Source: an uncultured Prochlorococcus sp.
Lineage (GTDB): Bacteria > Cyanobacteriota > Cyanobacteriia > PCC-6307 > Cyanobiaceae
Reading direction: 5' to 3'
NCBI GenBank assembly: GCA_902591275.1
Contig: CACJAC010000002.1
Span: forward strand, 26,069-90,068
Length of the DNA: 64,000 nucleotides
Shown: positions 20,132-29,046 of the stretch, in pieces
Layout of the letters: every line of letters begins with the position of its first letter
How positions within the stretch are numbered: the stretch's first letter is position 1
Program-made: the position numbers and the translations under genes
Notes under the pieces: generated by a model
What the model saw: the letters and a program-made list of their open reading frames with translations, nothing else
Databases searched by the model: none
What the model was told of the DNA's origin: nothing

Positions 20132-21036
20132 TCCTCAATAGAATATCTCTTATTAAAATCGTATACTTCTTTTGCTATAAACGGTAAAAGGGAAGAATCT
20201 TTGGAATATTTTTCTCCATTACAAAAAACTACTAATAAAGTTTGTAGAGATTGATTATTAATCCACCAAGCAGAATCATGTCTAACTTCAGACATTAAGC
20301 CTGCTTTACTCCAAAGATTAATGCTTTCTGGTAATCCTTCACCCAAAAAACCATCTATTTGATTAAGAGAATCGTTTTTAAGAACAACTTTATTTAAATT
20401 TCTTTTTAAAAAACTTCGCAAATTTAAATTATTTTCTTGATAATCAATATGAATCATAATTTCCTCCAAAACCCTTGCAGCTGAATCAGAGTTCATAGCG
20501 TTTCTATTTTTATTATCATATCCATAAAATTCTTTCTCACGACCAAATGGTCCATCATCCCAAGTCTTCTGACAGCAATTTATACCAACCAATTCTTCCC
20601 AATTTAAATCATGCAGCCAATCATTTATTATACTTCTTTGGTATTTCCAATTTTCCCATAATTCGCCTTCAATACGAGGTCCACTTGTTGTTCCAGTGAG
20701 TAAATCAATTAAAAAGCTTGTTGCATTGTTACTAGAGAAAGACAACATTTTCCCTACAGCATCAATAATTTCATCTGATAATAATAAACTTCCTTTTTTA
20801 ATCCAATAAAATGCAGCAAGTCCATAAACTAACTTGACTATGCTGGCAGGGTAAACCATTTTTTTGTTATTAATGCCAGTTCCAAAACCTTTAAATACAC
20901 TTTTATTTTCACTTTTATAATTAATCCAAGTTATCGAAATATCTTCTCTTGAAAAATCTTTATCATGAGAGCATACTCTCCTTAAAATATCATTTAAGGC
21001 TAGACCCATCTCCTGACTTAAATAGTAAAAGGCCAT
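20128..21036 (-). CDS. Beta-lactamase-fold serine hydrolase
   Basis: 302 residues. Class A-like motifs: SXXK at S65-K68 (PASIVK), SXN at S102-N104 (SSNNAT) and a K-A-G triad at 244-246 (LWSKAGLMS) where KTG or KSG is usual. No signal peptide is seen, so the protein may be cytoplasmic or the start may be wrong. Cyanobacterial proteins of this type are annotated as beta-lactamase-like without tested activity; an esterase or peptidase role is equally possible. The start lies 3 bp from the divergent NlpC/P60 start. Confidence 0.8.
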   Translation of the reverse strand: MAFYYLSQEMGLALNDILRRVCSHDKDFSREDISITWINYKSENKSVFKGFGTGINNKKMVYPASIVKLVYGLAAFYWIKKGSLLLSDEIIDAVGKMLSFSSNNATSFLIDLLTGTTSGPRIEGELWENWKYQRSIINDWLHDLNWEELVGINCCQKTWDDGPFGREKEFYGYDNKNRNAMNSDSAARVLEEIMIHIDYQENNLNLRSFLKRNLNKVVLKNDSLNQIDGFLGEGLPESINLWSKAGLMSEVRHDSAWWINNQSLQTLLVVFCNGEKYSKDSSLLPFIAKEVYDFNKRYSIED

Positions 21037-21039
21037 TGA

Positions 21040-21798
21040 ATGGAAATTTATAAAAATCCTATCTCACTATTTAAACAAACTAATTTTTCAAAAACTATTT
21101 GGTGGCAATTAAAAGTTAATATTTCGGGATATCAAAATGAAACAGAAGATAAATTAGTTACTGAAATATTTAAAAATAGAATTTTTAGGCTTATTTATCC
21201 AAATATTTATCAAAACAACCGTAAATATTCCAGAATACTAGTTCAACTATATGAAGATGGTTATGTCTGTTGGATAAATTTAGATGGATTAATTATTGAG
21301 AAATACGAATTCAAAAAAAATAACAGTTTAGAAAATGAACACTTCTTTATAAAAGATAAAGTTAACTCAATTTTAAAATGGATCAAGGATCAATCTGAGT
21401 TAAGTAATGAATATCTTTGGGGAGGTACATTAGGACCCAATTTTGATTGTTCTGGATTAATTCAGACTGCTTTTTTAAAGCATCAAATTTTTATACCTCG
21501 AGACTCTTTTCAAATAAAAAGTTTTTGTAAGCATCTTTTTTATTACAAAGAATCGTATACGGCTCTACGACCTGGCGATCTTTTATTTTTTGGAAATGAA
21601 GAAAAATGTGATCATATTGGAATCTACAAAGGAGATGGATTCTATTACCATAGCTCTGGAATGGATTTTGGCAGAAATGGAATAGGATTAGATACCCTAA
21701 AAAAGTCTAATGATAAAATCTCATTGCATTATAAATCTAGACTTATTTCGGCAGGAAGAGTAGTTAGAAATTATAGATGGGACCGTACTATCCGTTAA
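21040..21798 (+). CDS. NlpC/P60 family peptidase
   Basis: 252 residues. An N-terminal bacterial-SH3-like region (about 20-90, VQLYEDGYVCWINLDGL) precedes an NlpC/P60 domain with catalytic C137 (FDCSGLIQ), H192 (DHIGIY) and a third polar residue H204. Such enzymes hydrolyse gamma-D-Glu-meso-DAP bonds in peptidoglycan stem peptides; the SH3-NlpC layout is known from cyanobacterial endopeptidases. No signal peptide is obvious, which may mean recycling of cell-wall peptides in the cytoplasm. Paired head to head with the beta-lactamase-fold gene. Confidence 0.88.
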   Translation: MEIYKNPISLFKQTNFSKTIWWQLKVNISGYQNETEDKLVTEIFKNRIFRLIYPNIYQNNRKYSRILVQLYEDGYVCWINLDGLIIEKYEFKKNNSLENEHFFIKDKVNSILKWIKDQSELSNEYLWGGTLGPNFDCSGLIQTAFLKHQIFIPRDSFQIKSFCKHLFYYKESYTALRPGDLLFFGNEEKCDHIGIYKGDGFYYHSSGMDFGRNGIGLDTLKKSNDKISLHYKSRLISAGRVVRNYRWDRTIR

Positions 21799-21855
21799 TT
21801 AATAAAGCTCAACTTTAAATTAAATTAAAATATTACTTATTCTTTTATTTAGAAA

Positions 21856-22455
21856 TTAACCAGCAGTCCAAATATTTTTAATGATTGGCATTATGGTATC
21901 TAAGTGTAATGTTCCAACAAGTAACCAAGCAAAAACAGCTCCTCCACATCCTCCTAACCAAAATCCACTTGTAAAATCAGCCCAACCAGCTCTTGTAAAT
22001 AAGTCCTTTGGCGGATTATTAACAGTCGCATCTGGAGGTTGAACATTAGGTGCTTTACCAGGTGCATTGTATAACACAAAAAGTGCTGTCAAAATATGAA
22101 CAGCTCCAATAGTAGCGAGAAGTCCAGCTGTTAGAGCAAATTCAGAATTTCTTAATGGGCCAGTCATAGTAAAAGGTCCGTATAGAAGATATCCAAAAGC
22201 CGCTCCAGTTTCTAGACCTCTAAAATTAGGGGAAATACCTTCTCTGTAAAAAGGTAAATTATTTATAAAGGCTTTTGTAAAATAACCACTATTAACTGGA
22301 GTAGCTAAATTACCAACACAAGGATCAGCAACTGTTTTTACTGCCCATTGTTCTGCTACGCCAATATCATTTGGTTGTACAGAAGTATCTATGTATTTCT
22401 CATCAAACTTAATAGAACTTGTTGATTCAGAGAATGATTTTTGAAAGTCGCTCAT
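21856..22455 (-). CDS. psaL: Photosystem I subunit XI
   Basis: 199 residues; membrane subunit at the centre of the PSI trimer. The N-terminal stromal region is followed by three membrane segments: [20 protein letters not shown], a middle hydrophobic stretch, and [33 protein letters not shown], with chlorophyll-binding potential, is typical. It lies 27 bp downstream of psaI, and the pair is probably one transcript. Confidence 0.96.
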   Translation of the reverse strand: MSDFQKSFSESTSSIKFDEKYIDTSVQPNDIGVAEQWAVKTVADPCVGNLATPVNSGYFTKAFINNLPFYREGISPNFRGLETGAAFGYLLYGPFTMTGPLRNSEFALTAGLLATIGAVHILTALFVLYNAPGKAPNVQPPDATVNNPPKDLFTRAGWADFTSGFWLGGCGGAVFAWLLVGTLHLDTIMPIIKNIWTAG

Positions 22456-22482
22456 TTTTTTAATAGTTTAGTGTTTGATAAT

Positions 22483-22596
22483 TTATTCAGTTGCTGTAAT
22501 TAATCTTCCAATCAATACGATAAAAACAGCAGGCATTGCTATACCAATTAATGGAACAAAAATTGAGGGTAAAAGACTTGGTAAATCAGATGGCAT
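22483..22596 (-). CDS. psaI: Photosystem I subunit VIII
   Basis: 37 residues read by hand from ATG at 22596 to TAA at 22483. The start is MPSDLPSLLPSIFVPL, followed by a single membrane helix IGIAMPAVFIVLIGRLI and a short tail TATE. The length and the N-terminal LPSIFVPL pattern are those of PsaI, which sits beside PsaL and stabilises the trimer. Its position immediately before psaL supports the call. Confidence 0.93.
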   Translation of the reverse strand: MPSDLPSLLPSIFVPLIGIAMPAVFIVLIGRLITATE

Positions 22597-22689
22597 AGTT
22601 CTTTAAACATCTTTAAACACTTTAGTATTGATCAGCGAAATAATGTTAATTTTATTACTGGATGATATAAAAATTATTAACTTTTTTAC

Positions 22690-23082
22690 ATGTTAAATTT
22701 TTTCGCAATTTTACTTATTATTTTTATAGGAATATTACTTCTGGTTTTTAAAAAAAGAAGCTTTAAAAAGTTAATAAATCAAAGCAATTTAAATTCTATT
22801 AAATTAAAGAAAAATAAAAAAAGTAATAGTAAATTTCTATCTAAAAAAAATAGTTATTTATACAATCATGAAGAAAAAAAGTACTCAATATTTTATAAAA
22901 ATTCTCAAAGAAATAAAATGATTAGTCTTTTTCAGGGTGATACAGAAAATAAATTAAAGGCATTAAAAATTGCGGAAGAATTGGCTGATAAATCAACATT
23001 ACCAATTTTACGTAAGGGCTTAAGAGATATTTCTCCTGAAGTCGTTGAAATTTCAGCTTTATTAATAAGACAGTTCAAGTAA
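22690..23082 (+). CDS. Membrane-anchored small protein with HEAT-like C-terminus
   Basis: 130 residues. One hydrophobic helix at about 3-20 (FFAILLIIFIGILLLVF) is followed by a strongly basic low-complexity linker (many Lys, Ser, Asn) and a C-terminal pair of helices (KLKALKIAEELADK...LPILRKGLRDISPEVVEISALLI) that resembles one HEAT/PBS-lyase repeat. Function unknown; a membrane-tethered protein-protein contact is the most that can be inferred. Four bases separate it from the convergent glycosyltransferase. Confidence 0.65.
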   Translation: MLNFFAILLIIFIGILLLVFKKRSFKKLINQSNLNSIKLKKNKKSNSKFLSKKNSYLYNHEEKKYSIFYKNSQRNKMISLFQGDTENKLKALKIAEELADKSTLPILRKGLRDISPEVVEISALLIRQFK

Positions 23083-23086
23083 ACAA

Positions 23087-24049
23087 TCAATTTTGCTTAG
23101 CACTGTTTATTGATCTAATTCTGTAAATTGGACGACTTTGACTTTCATGATATGTCCTAATTAAAAGTTCACTCAACAATCCAAAGCTAAATAATTGAAC
23201 ACCAGCAATTCCTAATATTAATGCAAACATCAGCAACGGACGATTTCCAATATCCTCACCCATTATTTTTAAAACTATCAAATAAGAACTTATCGCAAGG
23301 CTAAAGAAAATACTTATAATTCCAACAAAACCAAATCCATACATTGGTCTTGTTAAAAATTTAGTCATAAACCAAACAGTTAGTAAATCCATTAAAACTC
23401 TAAAAGTTCTATCAATTCCATATTTACTTGATCCATATTGCCTGCTCCTATGATTTACTTTAATTTCTTTGATTCTTGCACCTTCAATATTTGCTAAAAC
23501 GGGCAAAAACCTATGAAGTTCCCCATATAACTTTATATCTTCTATTATTTCTTTCTTAAACGCTTTTAATGAGCAACCATAGTCATGCAACTTCAAACCT
23601 GTTACGTGAGCTATTAACTTATTCGCTATTTTTGATGGTATCTTTCTATTAATTAATTTATCTTTTCTATCAAACCTCCAACCACAAACCAAATCAAAAC
23701 CATTATTAATCTCTGAAATTAATAAAGGAATATCATTTGGATCATTCTGTAAATCACCATCCAAAGTAATAACAATATCGCCCTTAGAATTATCAAAGCC
23801 AGCTGACATTGCTGCAGTTTGACCATAATTTTTGCGAAGGGAAATTACTGACAATTCTTTAATTTTGAGAGTTAGTTGCTTTAATACTTGATGAGTATTA
23901 TCTTTAGAACCATCATTTACAACAATCAATTCAAAATTAAATTTATGAGATGACATTACATTTATAACTTCATCCAATAAAAGACCAATACTCTCGCTTT
24001 CATTGAAAACAGGGACGATAACAGAAATTAATTGTTTTATATCTGACAT
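23087..24049 (-). CDS. Family 2 glycosyltransferase, DPM1/GtrB type
   Basis: 320 residues. A GT-A domain with VIVPVFNESESI, VVNDGSKDNT and the DXD-like D97-G-D99 (ITLDGDLQNDP) is followed by an amphipathic region and two C-terminal membrane helices (about 236-260 and 272-298). This matches the DPM1/GtrB group that transfers a sugar from a nucleotide donor to polyprenyl phosphate. A role in envelope glycan or glycolipid synthesis is inferred; no partner genes are adjacent. Confidence 0.88.
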   Translation of the reverse strand: MSDIKQLISVIVPVFNESESIGLLLDEVINVMSSHKFNFELIVVNDGSKDNTHQVLKQLTLKIKELSVISLRKNYGQTAAMSAGFDNSKGDIVITLDGDLQNDPNDIPLLISEINNGFDLVCGWRFDRKDKLINRKIPSKIANKLIAHVTGLKLHDYGCSLKAFKKEIIEDIKLYGELHRFLPVLANIEGARIKEIKVNHRSRQYGSSKYGIDRTFRVLMDLLTVWFMTKFLTRPMYGFGFVGIISIFFSLAISSYLIVLKIMGEDIGNRPLLMFALILGIAGVQLFSFGLLSELLIRTYHESQSRPIYRIRSINSAKQN

Positions 24050-24102
24050 TTATATCTAATAATAATTACACAATTTTAACTTAATTTAGAACATTAAAAT
24101 TA

Positions 24103-24134
24103 AACAAAAAAAATCACCACAAACGTGGTGATTT
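24103..24134 (-). terminator. Intrinsic terminator of the psaA-psaB transcript
   Basis: Perfect 10-bp inverted repeat, AAATCACCAC at 24111-24120 and GTGGTGATTT at 24125-24134, with a 4-nt loop. On the minus strand it is followed at once by a T-rich tract. It lies 19 bp after the psaB stop, the right place for a rho-independent terminator, and is the clearest terminator in the window. Confidence 0.88.
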
Positions 24135-24152
24135 AAATTATTTAAGGGAAAT

Positions 24153-26381
24153 TTAACCAAACTTACCTGAAGTGGATGCGATAACAAATGCCCCAAATGT
24201 AAGTATGTTTCCAATCGTGAAATGAGCTAGTCCAACTAATCTAGCTTGAACAATTGAAAGGGCAACTGGCTTATCTCTCCAGCCAACAAGGTTAGCAATT
24301 GGAGTACGCTGATGTGCCCAAACTAATGTTTCAATTAATTCTTGCCAGTAGCCACGCCATGATATTAGGAACATGAAACCAGTAGCCCAAACTAAGTGAC
24401 CGAATAGGAACATCCAAGCCCAAGGAGATAGAGAATTTACTCCAAATGGGTTATATCCATTGATGAGTTGAGCAGAGTTTAACCAGAGATAATCTCTGAA
24501 CCAACCCATTAGATAAGTTCCTGATTCGTTAAATTGTGCTACGTTACCCTGCCAAATTGCTAGATGTTTCCAATGCCAGTAGAAAGTTACCCATGCTAGT
24601 AAATTTAATGCCCAGAACATAGCTAAGTACATAGCGTCCCAAGATGAACTATCACAAGTACCTCCACGTCCCGGACCATCGCAAGGGAATGCATAACCTA
24701 AATCTTTCTTATCAGGAATTAATTTTGTTCCCCTAGCATCAAGTGCTCCTTTGATAAGTATTAAAGCGGTTGTATGAAGACCTAAAGCGATAGCATGGTG
24801 AACTAAGAAATCTGCAGGACCGATAGGTAAGAAAGCACTTAATGCATCTTGTCTATTGATCAAATCCATCCAGTAGTGATTACCTGGCAATGAATTAGCA
24901 GCAAGGCTTGCTGAACTTGTTGGATCAGATAATAAAGCATTAAAGCCGTACATCATTTTACCTTGAGCAGCTTGAACAAATTGAGCAAATACTGGCTCAA
25001 TTAGAATTTGCTTTTCAGGATTACCAAAAGCTACAACAACGTCGTTATGAACATAAATTCCTAGAGTATGGAAACCAAGCAGCATTGTTACCCAACTAAG
25101 ATGGCTTATCAAAGCTTCCTTTGTTCCAAGAACTCTTGCCAATACATTATCTTTATTTAATTCTGGATCATAATCTCTTACAAAGAAAATAGCTCCGTGT
25201 GCAAATGCACCAACCATCAAGAACATTGCTATGTACTGATGATGACTATATAAAGCAGATTGTGTAGTGTAGTCCCTGGCAATAAAAGCGTAAGAAGGAA
25301 GTGCACCCATGTGTTGAGCTACAAGAGAAGTTGCTACACCAAGGGATGCTAATGCTAATCCAAGTTGGAAATGTAATGAATTATTTACAGTTTCATATAT
25401 TCCATCGTGGTTAATTCCAAAACTACCTTTATGAGGATCATTAGGGTGTCTTGTATTATGGGCTTCTGTAATTTCTTTGAGGCTATGACCAATACCAAAA
25501 GTATTTCTATACATATGGCCAGCAATTACAAAAACTGTTCCAATCGCAATATGGTGATGCGCAATATCGGTAAGCCATAATGCTTCACTTTGAGGATGAA
25601 GACCACCTAAGAAAGTAAAGATTGCTGTTCCTGCTCCTTCAGTTGTTCCAAATACTTGATCTAAAGAATCAGGATTTTGGGCATAAGCTCCCCAGTTTAA
25701 AGTAAAGAAAGGAGCTAATCCTGCAGGGTGCGGAAGCACTGTTAACCAGTTATCCCAACCTACATGCTGACCTCTTGATTCAGGTATAGCAACATGAACC
25801 AAATGGCCTGTCCAAGCAATACTACTAAAACCAAATAAGACAGCTAAGTGATGATTTAATCTTGACTCTGCATTTTTAAACCAAGCTAAAGAAGGTCTGA
25901 ATTTTGGCTGTAAGTGTAACCAACCAGCAAATAGAGTCCAACAAGCCAAAATACTCATGAATATTGAAGCTTGGAAGAGTTGCTCGTTAGTTCTCATTCC
26001 AATTGTGTACCACCAATGGTAGAGACCTGAATAAGCGATGTTTACTGGACCGCTTGCTCCAGCTTGAGTCATTGCTTCTGTTATGCCAGATCCAAAATGA
26101 GGGTCCCAAATAGCATGAGCTATAGGGCGGACATGAGTTGGATCTAATACAAATTGCTCAAAATTACCTTGCCAAGCAATATGAAATAAGTTACCGGCTA
26201 CCCAGAGAGCAATTATTGCTAGATGTCCAAAATGTGTAGAGAATAGCTTCTGATAAAGTTTTTCTTCGGTCATACCGTCATGACTTTCAAAGTCATGAGC
26301 GGTAGCTATTCCGTACCATATTCGTCGGGTTGTGGGGTCCTGAGCTAGACCCTGGTTAAATGATGGAAATTTTGTTGCCAT
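24153..26381 (-). CDS. psaB: Photosystem I P700 apoprotein A2
   Basis: 742 residues; one half of the PSI reaction-centre heterodimer, binding P700, the A0/A1 electron carriers and half of the FX cluster. The FX-binding loop [12 protein letters not shown] with two cysteine ligands is intact, and many His-bearing membrane helices are visible (11 expected). It is 27 bp downstream of psaA and transcribed with it. The C-terminus ends ASTSGKFG. Confidence 0.98.
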   Translation of the reverse strand: MATKFPSFNQGLAQDPTTRRIWYGIATAHDFESHDGMTEEKLYQKLFSTHFGHLAIIALWVAGNLFHIAWQGNFEQFVLDPTHVRPIAHAIWDPHFGSGITEAMTQAGASGPVNIAYSGLYHWWYTIGMRTNEQLFQASIFMSILACWTLFAGWLHLQPKFRPSLAWFKNAESRLNHHLAVLFGFSSIAWTGHLVHVAIPESRGQHVGWDNWLTVLPHPAGLAPFFTLNWGAYAQNPDSLDQVFGTTEGAGTAIFTFLGGLHPQSEALWLTDIAHHHIAIGTVFVIAGHMYRNTFGIGHSLKEITEAHNTRHPNDPHKGSFGINHDGIYETVNNSLHFQLGLALASLGVATSLVAQHMGALPSYAFIARDYTTQSALYSHHQYIAMFLMVGAFAHGAIFFVRDYDPELNKDNVLARVLGTKEALISHLSWVTMLLGFHTLGIYVHNDVVVAFGNPEKQILIEPVFAQFVQAAQGKMMYGFNALLSDPTSSASLAANSLPGNHYWMDLINRQDALSAFLPIGPADFLVHHAIALGLHTTALILIKGALDARGTKLIPDKKDLGYAFPCDGPGRGGTCDSSSWDAMYLAMFWALNLLAWVTFYWHWKHLAIWQGNVAQFNESGTYLMGWFRDYLWLNSAQLINGYNPFGVNSLSPWAWMFLFGHLVWATGFMFLISWRGYWQELIETLVWAHQRTPIANLVGWRDKPVALSIVQARLVGLAHFTIGNILTFGAFVIASTSGKFG

Positions 26382-26408
26382 TGAATTAAAAAGGTGAAGT
26401 TCAGGTTA

Positions 26409-28712
26409 TTAGCCCAGCCCGAAAAGGCGAGCATGGAAGAAGGCCCATGTGGTAGCTATACCACCTACAAGGAAGTGTGTAACACCTACTGCACGTCCCT
26501 GAGTAATAGATAGAGCACGGGGTTGAATGGTTGGTGCAACCTTTAGTTTATTGTGTGCCCAAACAATTGATTCGAACAATTCTTGCCAATATCCTCTTCC
26601 GCTGAAGAGGAACATTAAACTGAATGCCCATATAAAGTGAGCTCCCAAGAACATCAAACCGTACATGCTTATTGATTGACCATAGCTTGTTAATACTTGA
26701 GAAGCTTGAGCCCAGAGGAAATCTCTTAACCAACCATTGATAGTAATTGAACTTTGTGCAAAATTACCACCAGTAAGTCCCCACACATCACTCTGCATTT
26801 TCCAAGAGAAGTGGAAAATAACTATTGATAAACAGTTATACATCCAGAAGAGAGCTAAGAAAACGTGATCCCATGAAGAAACTTGACATGTACCACCTCT
26901 TCCAGGACCATCACAAGGGAATCTAAATCCTAAAGAAGCTTTGTCAGGAATCAACCTTGAACTTCTTGCATAAAGAACTCCTTTAAGAAGTATCAAAACA
27001 GTTACATGGATTTGGAAAGCATGAATATGATGAATCATTAAATCAGCTGTCCCTAGTGGAATTGGTGCTATAGCTACTTTTCCACCAACTTCTACTAAAC
27101 TTCCATTAAAGACTTCACTTAAAGCTTTGTGAGGTAAAGCTTCTGCAGTACCTGCTAAAAGGGAAGTTCCAACAGCAGATGCTTGAATACTCTGTACCCA
27201 TTGAGCAAAGATTGGCTGAAGTTGGATAGCAGAATCACTAAACATATCTTGGGGTCTACCCAAAGCTCTCATAGTATCGTTGTGAATATAGAGTCCAAAA
27301 CTATGGAATCCTAACCACATACAAACCCAGTTTAAGTGACTGATTAAAGCATCTCTTGCCTTAAGAATTCTGTCTAATACATTATCAATATGTTTTGCTG
27401 GATCGTAATCTCTAACCATTGCAATTCCAGCATGCGCACCTGCTCCTACAATGAATAATCCACCTATCCACATGTGATGAGTAAATAATCCAAGAACTGT
27501 CATGTAGTCAGTAGCTATATAAGGATATGGAGGCATCGCATACATGTGATGAGATACAAGTATGCTTATTGATCCAAGCATTGCTAGGTTTACTGATAGC
27601 TGAGCATGTCTACTTTCTGCCATGAACTCAAAAAGACCTTGATGACCTTTAGGGGCAGGGAATAATATTGGGTCTCCTTGTTGAGAATCTAATATTTCTT
27701 TCATACTATGACCAATACCGTAGTTGGTTCTGTACATATGACCACCTATTATCGCTATTACACCAAAAGCTAAATGATGATGTGAAACATCAGTCATCCA
27801 CAAGCTTCCTGTCACAGGGTTAAGTCCACCTTTGAAAGTAAGGAAGTCTGAGAAAGCTAACCAATTTAAACTAAAGAAATTACCTGTGCCACTTGCTAAT
27901 CCAGGAAATATCTGACCGATAATTTGTGGATCGCAGAGTTGATGCGGCATAGGCATATCTGCAATAGTTGCTATTTCTTTTCCATTAATAACTAGAGGAG
28001 AGCCTGCATCAATTGCATCTAATAGAGCTGCAGTAGGAGCTCCGATATGAATACAATGGCCAGCCCATGCTAAAGATCCTAAACCTACTAAACCAGCTAT
28101 GTGGTGGTTAAGCATAGACTCAATATCTTGAAACCACTCCATTTTTGGAGCTGCTTTGTGGTAATGAAAAATTCCAGCATGAAGCATAAGCGCCGCCATT
28201 ACTACAGCACCTATTGCTAAAGCCATAAGTTCACTCTCATTAGTGATTCCCCATGCTCGCCACATGTGGAATATTCCTGAACTAATTTGAATACCGTTGT
28301 AGTTAGCACCAAGGTCAGCATTAAGCATTTCTTGACCAACGATTGCCCATACTTGCTGAGCTCCTGGTTTTACATGAGTTGGATCAGCTAACCAACCTGA
28401 GTAATTAGAAAATCTTGCTCCATGGAAAAATGCAGCGCTCATCCATATAAAAATGACTGCAAGATGTCCAAAATGAGCTGAAAAGATTTTTCTTGTTGCC
28501 TCTTCAGCATCGCCTGTATGCACATCAAAATCATGTGCATCAGCATGTAAATTCCAGATCCAAGTTGTAGTTTTTGGACCTTTAGATAATTTACTTGACC
28601 AGAATCCTGGCTTATCTAATTTGGCAAAATCAATAGGTCTTGGATCGGCCTTGACAGGATCTTCCAAAACTTTTTTGTTTTTTTCTCCACTTTCTGGTGG
28701 GCTGATGGTCAT
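26409..28712 (-). CDS. psaA: Photosystem I P700 apoprotein A1
   Basis: 767 residues; partner of PsaB in the reaction centre. The FX loop [12 protein letters not shown] is intact. The N-terminal stromal stretch ([20 protein letters not shown]) and the C-terminal [20 protein letters not shown] are typical. The start is supported by a strong Shine-Dalgarno, GAGGTG on the minus strand at 28717-28722, four bases before ATG. It heads the psaAB operon, which has a long, structured upstream region. Confidence 0.98.
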   Translation of the reverse strand: MTISPPESGEKNKKVLEDPVKADPRPIDFAKLDKPGFWSSKLSKGPKTTTWIWNLHADAHDFDVHTGDAEEATRKIFSAHFGHLAVIFIWMSAAFFHGARFSNYSGWLADPTHVKPGAQQVWAIVGQEMLNADLGANYNGIQISSGIFHMWRAWGITNESELMALAIGAVVMAALMLHAGIFHYHKAAPKMEWFQDIESMLNHHIAGLVGLGSLAWAGHCIHIGAPTAALLDAIDAGSPLVINGKEIATIADMPMPHQLCDPQIIGQIFPGLASGTGNFFSLNWLAFSDFLTFKGGLNPVTGSLWMTDVSHHHLAFGVIAIIGGHMYRTNYGIGHSMKEILDSQQGDPILFPAPKGHQGLFEFMAESRHAQLSVNLAMLGSISILVSHHMYAMPPYPYIATDYMTVLGLFTHHMWIGGLFIVGAGAHAGIAMVRDYDPAKHIDNVLDRILKARDALISHLNWVCMWLGFHSFGLYIHNDTMRALGRPQDMFSDSAIQLQPIFAQWVQSIQASAVGTSLLAGTAEALPHKALSEVFNGSLVEVGGKVAIAPIPLGTADLMIHHIHAFQIHVTVLILLKGVLYARSSRLIPDKASLGFRFPCDGPGRGGTCQVSSWDHVFLALFWMYNCLSIVIFHFSWKMQSDVWGLTGGNFAQSSITINGWLRDFLWAQASQVLTSYGQSISMYGLMFLGAHFIWAFSLMFLFSGRGYWQELFESIVWAHNKLKVAPTIQPRALSITQGRAVGVTHFLVGGIATTWAFFHARLFGLG

Positions 28713-28861
28713 CTAGCACCTCGAAAATAATTGACATTAAAGCCGATTGATCGGATCTTGAACCTATTTTTAATCATAATGTTCAAGAAAACGAATCCTT
28801 CGGAACTTTAGATATTCGTTTCAAAAATAATAAGGCAAAGATTCTTTCGTTATGCATTAAC

Positions 28862-28887
28862 GTAACAAATGTTCTAATGATTGTTAC
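28862..28887. promoter_or_regulatory. GTAACAA-N12-TTGTTAC dyad upstream of psaA
   Basis: A perfect 7-bp inverted repeat with a 12-bp spacer, about 150 bp upstream of the psaA start. The half-sites contain GTTAC, close to the core of the HLR1 element (G/T)TTACA bound by the response regulator RpaB at PSI promoters. However, HLR1 is normally a direct repeat, so assignment to RpaB is tentative. Confidence 0.4.
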
Positions 28888-29012
28888 TATATGAATATTT
28901 TGTTAAATTCTAGTCTATGACTAAATTATGAGTATTTTTACTCAAAATTTATACAAATTTCTTAAATTTTTTTTTATATTTCAAAGAAAATTTTTTAAAT
29001 CCAGCGACAGGA

Positions 29013-29018
29013 TATAAT
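29013..29018 (+). promoter_or_regulatory. -10 box of the cbiG-cobJ gene
   Basis: A perfect TATAAT 28 bp before the TTG start at 29047, predicting a leader of about 20 nt. The -35 region is not clear. Its position supports the use of the TTG start rather than an internal one. Confidence 0.5.
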
Positions 29019-29046
29019 TTCAAAGTTACTATCATTAGTTTCTAAT

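Larger units (their letters stand above)
28713..29046. promoter_or_regulatory. Divergent psaA / cbiG-cobJ control region
   Basis: 334 bp without a gene. On the psaA side a leader hairpin CCGA-TTGA-TCGG lies at 28743-28754, and a TATGAT box (plus-strand ATCATA, 28773-28778) could start a leader of roughly 50 nt. Further dyads: AAACGAAT (28789-28796) with ATTCGTTT (28814-28821), GTAACAA-N12-TTGTTAC (28862-28887), and the palindrome GAGTA-TTTT-TACTC (28930-28943). The concentration of dyads fits a regulated, light-responsive psaA promoter. Confidence 0.55.
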
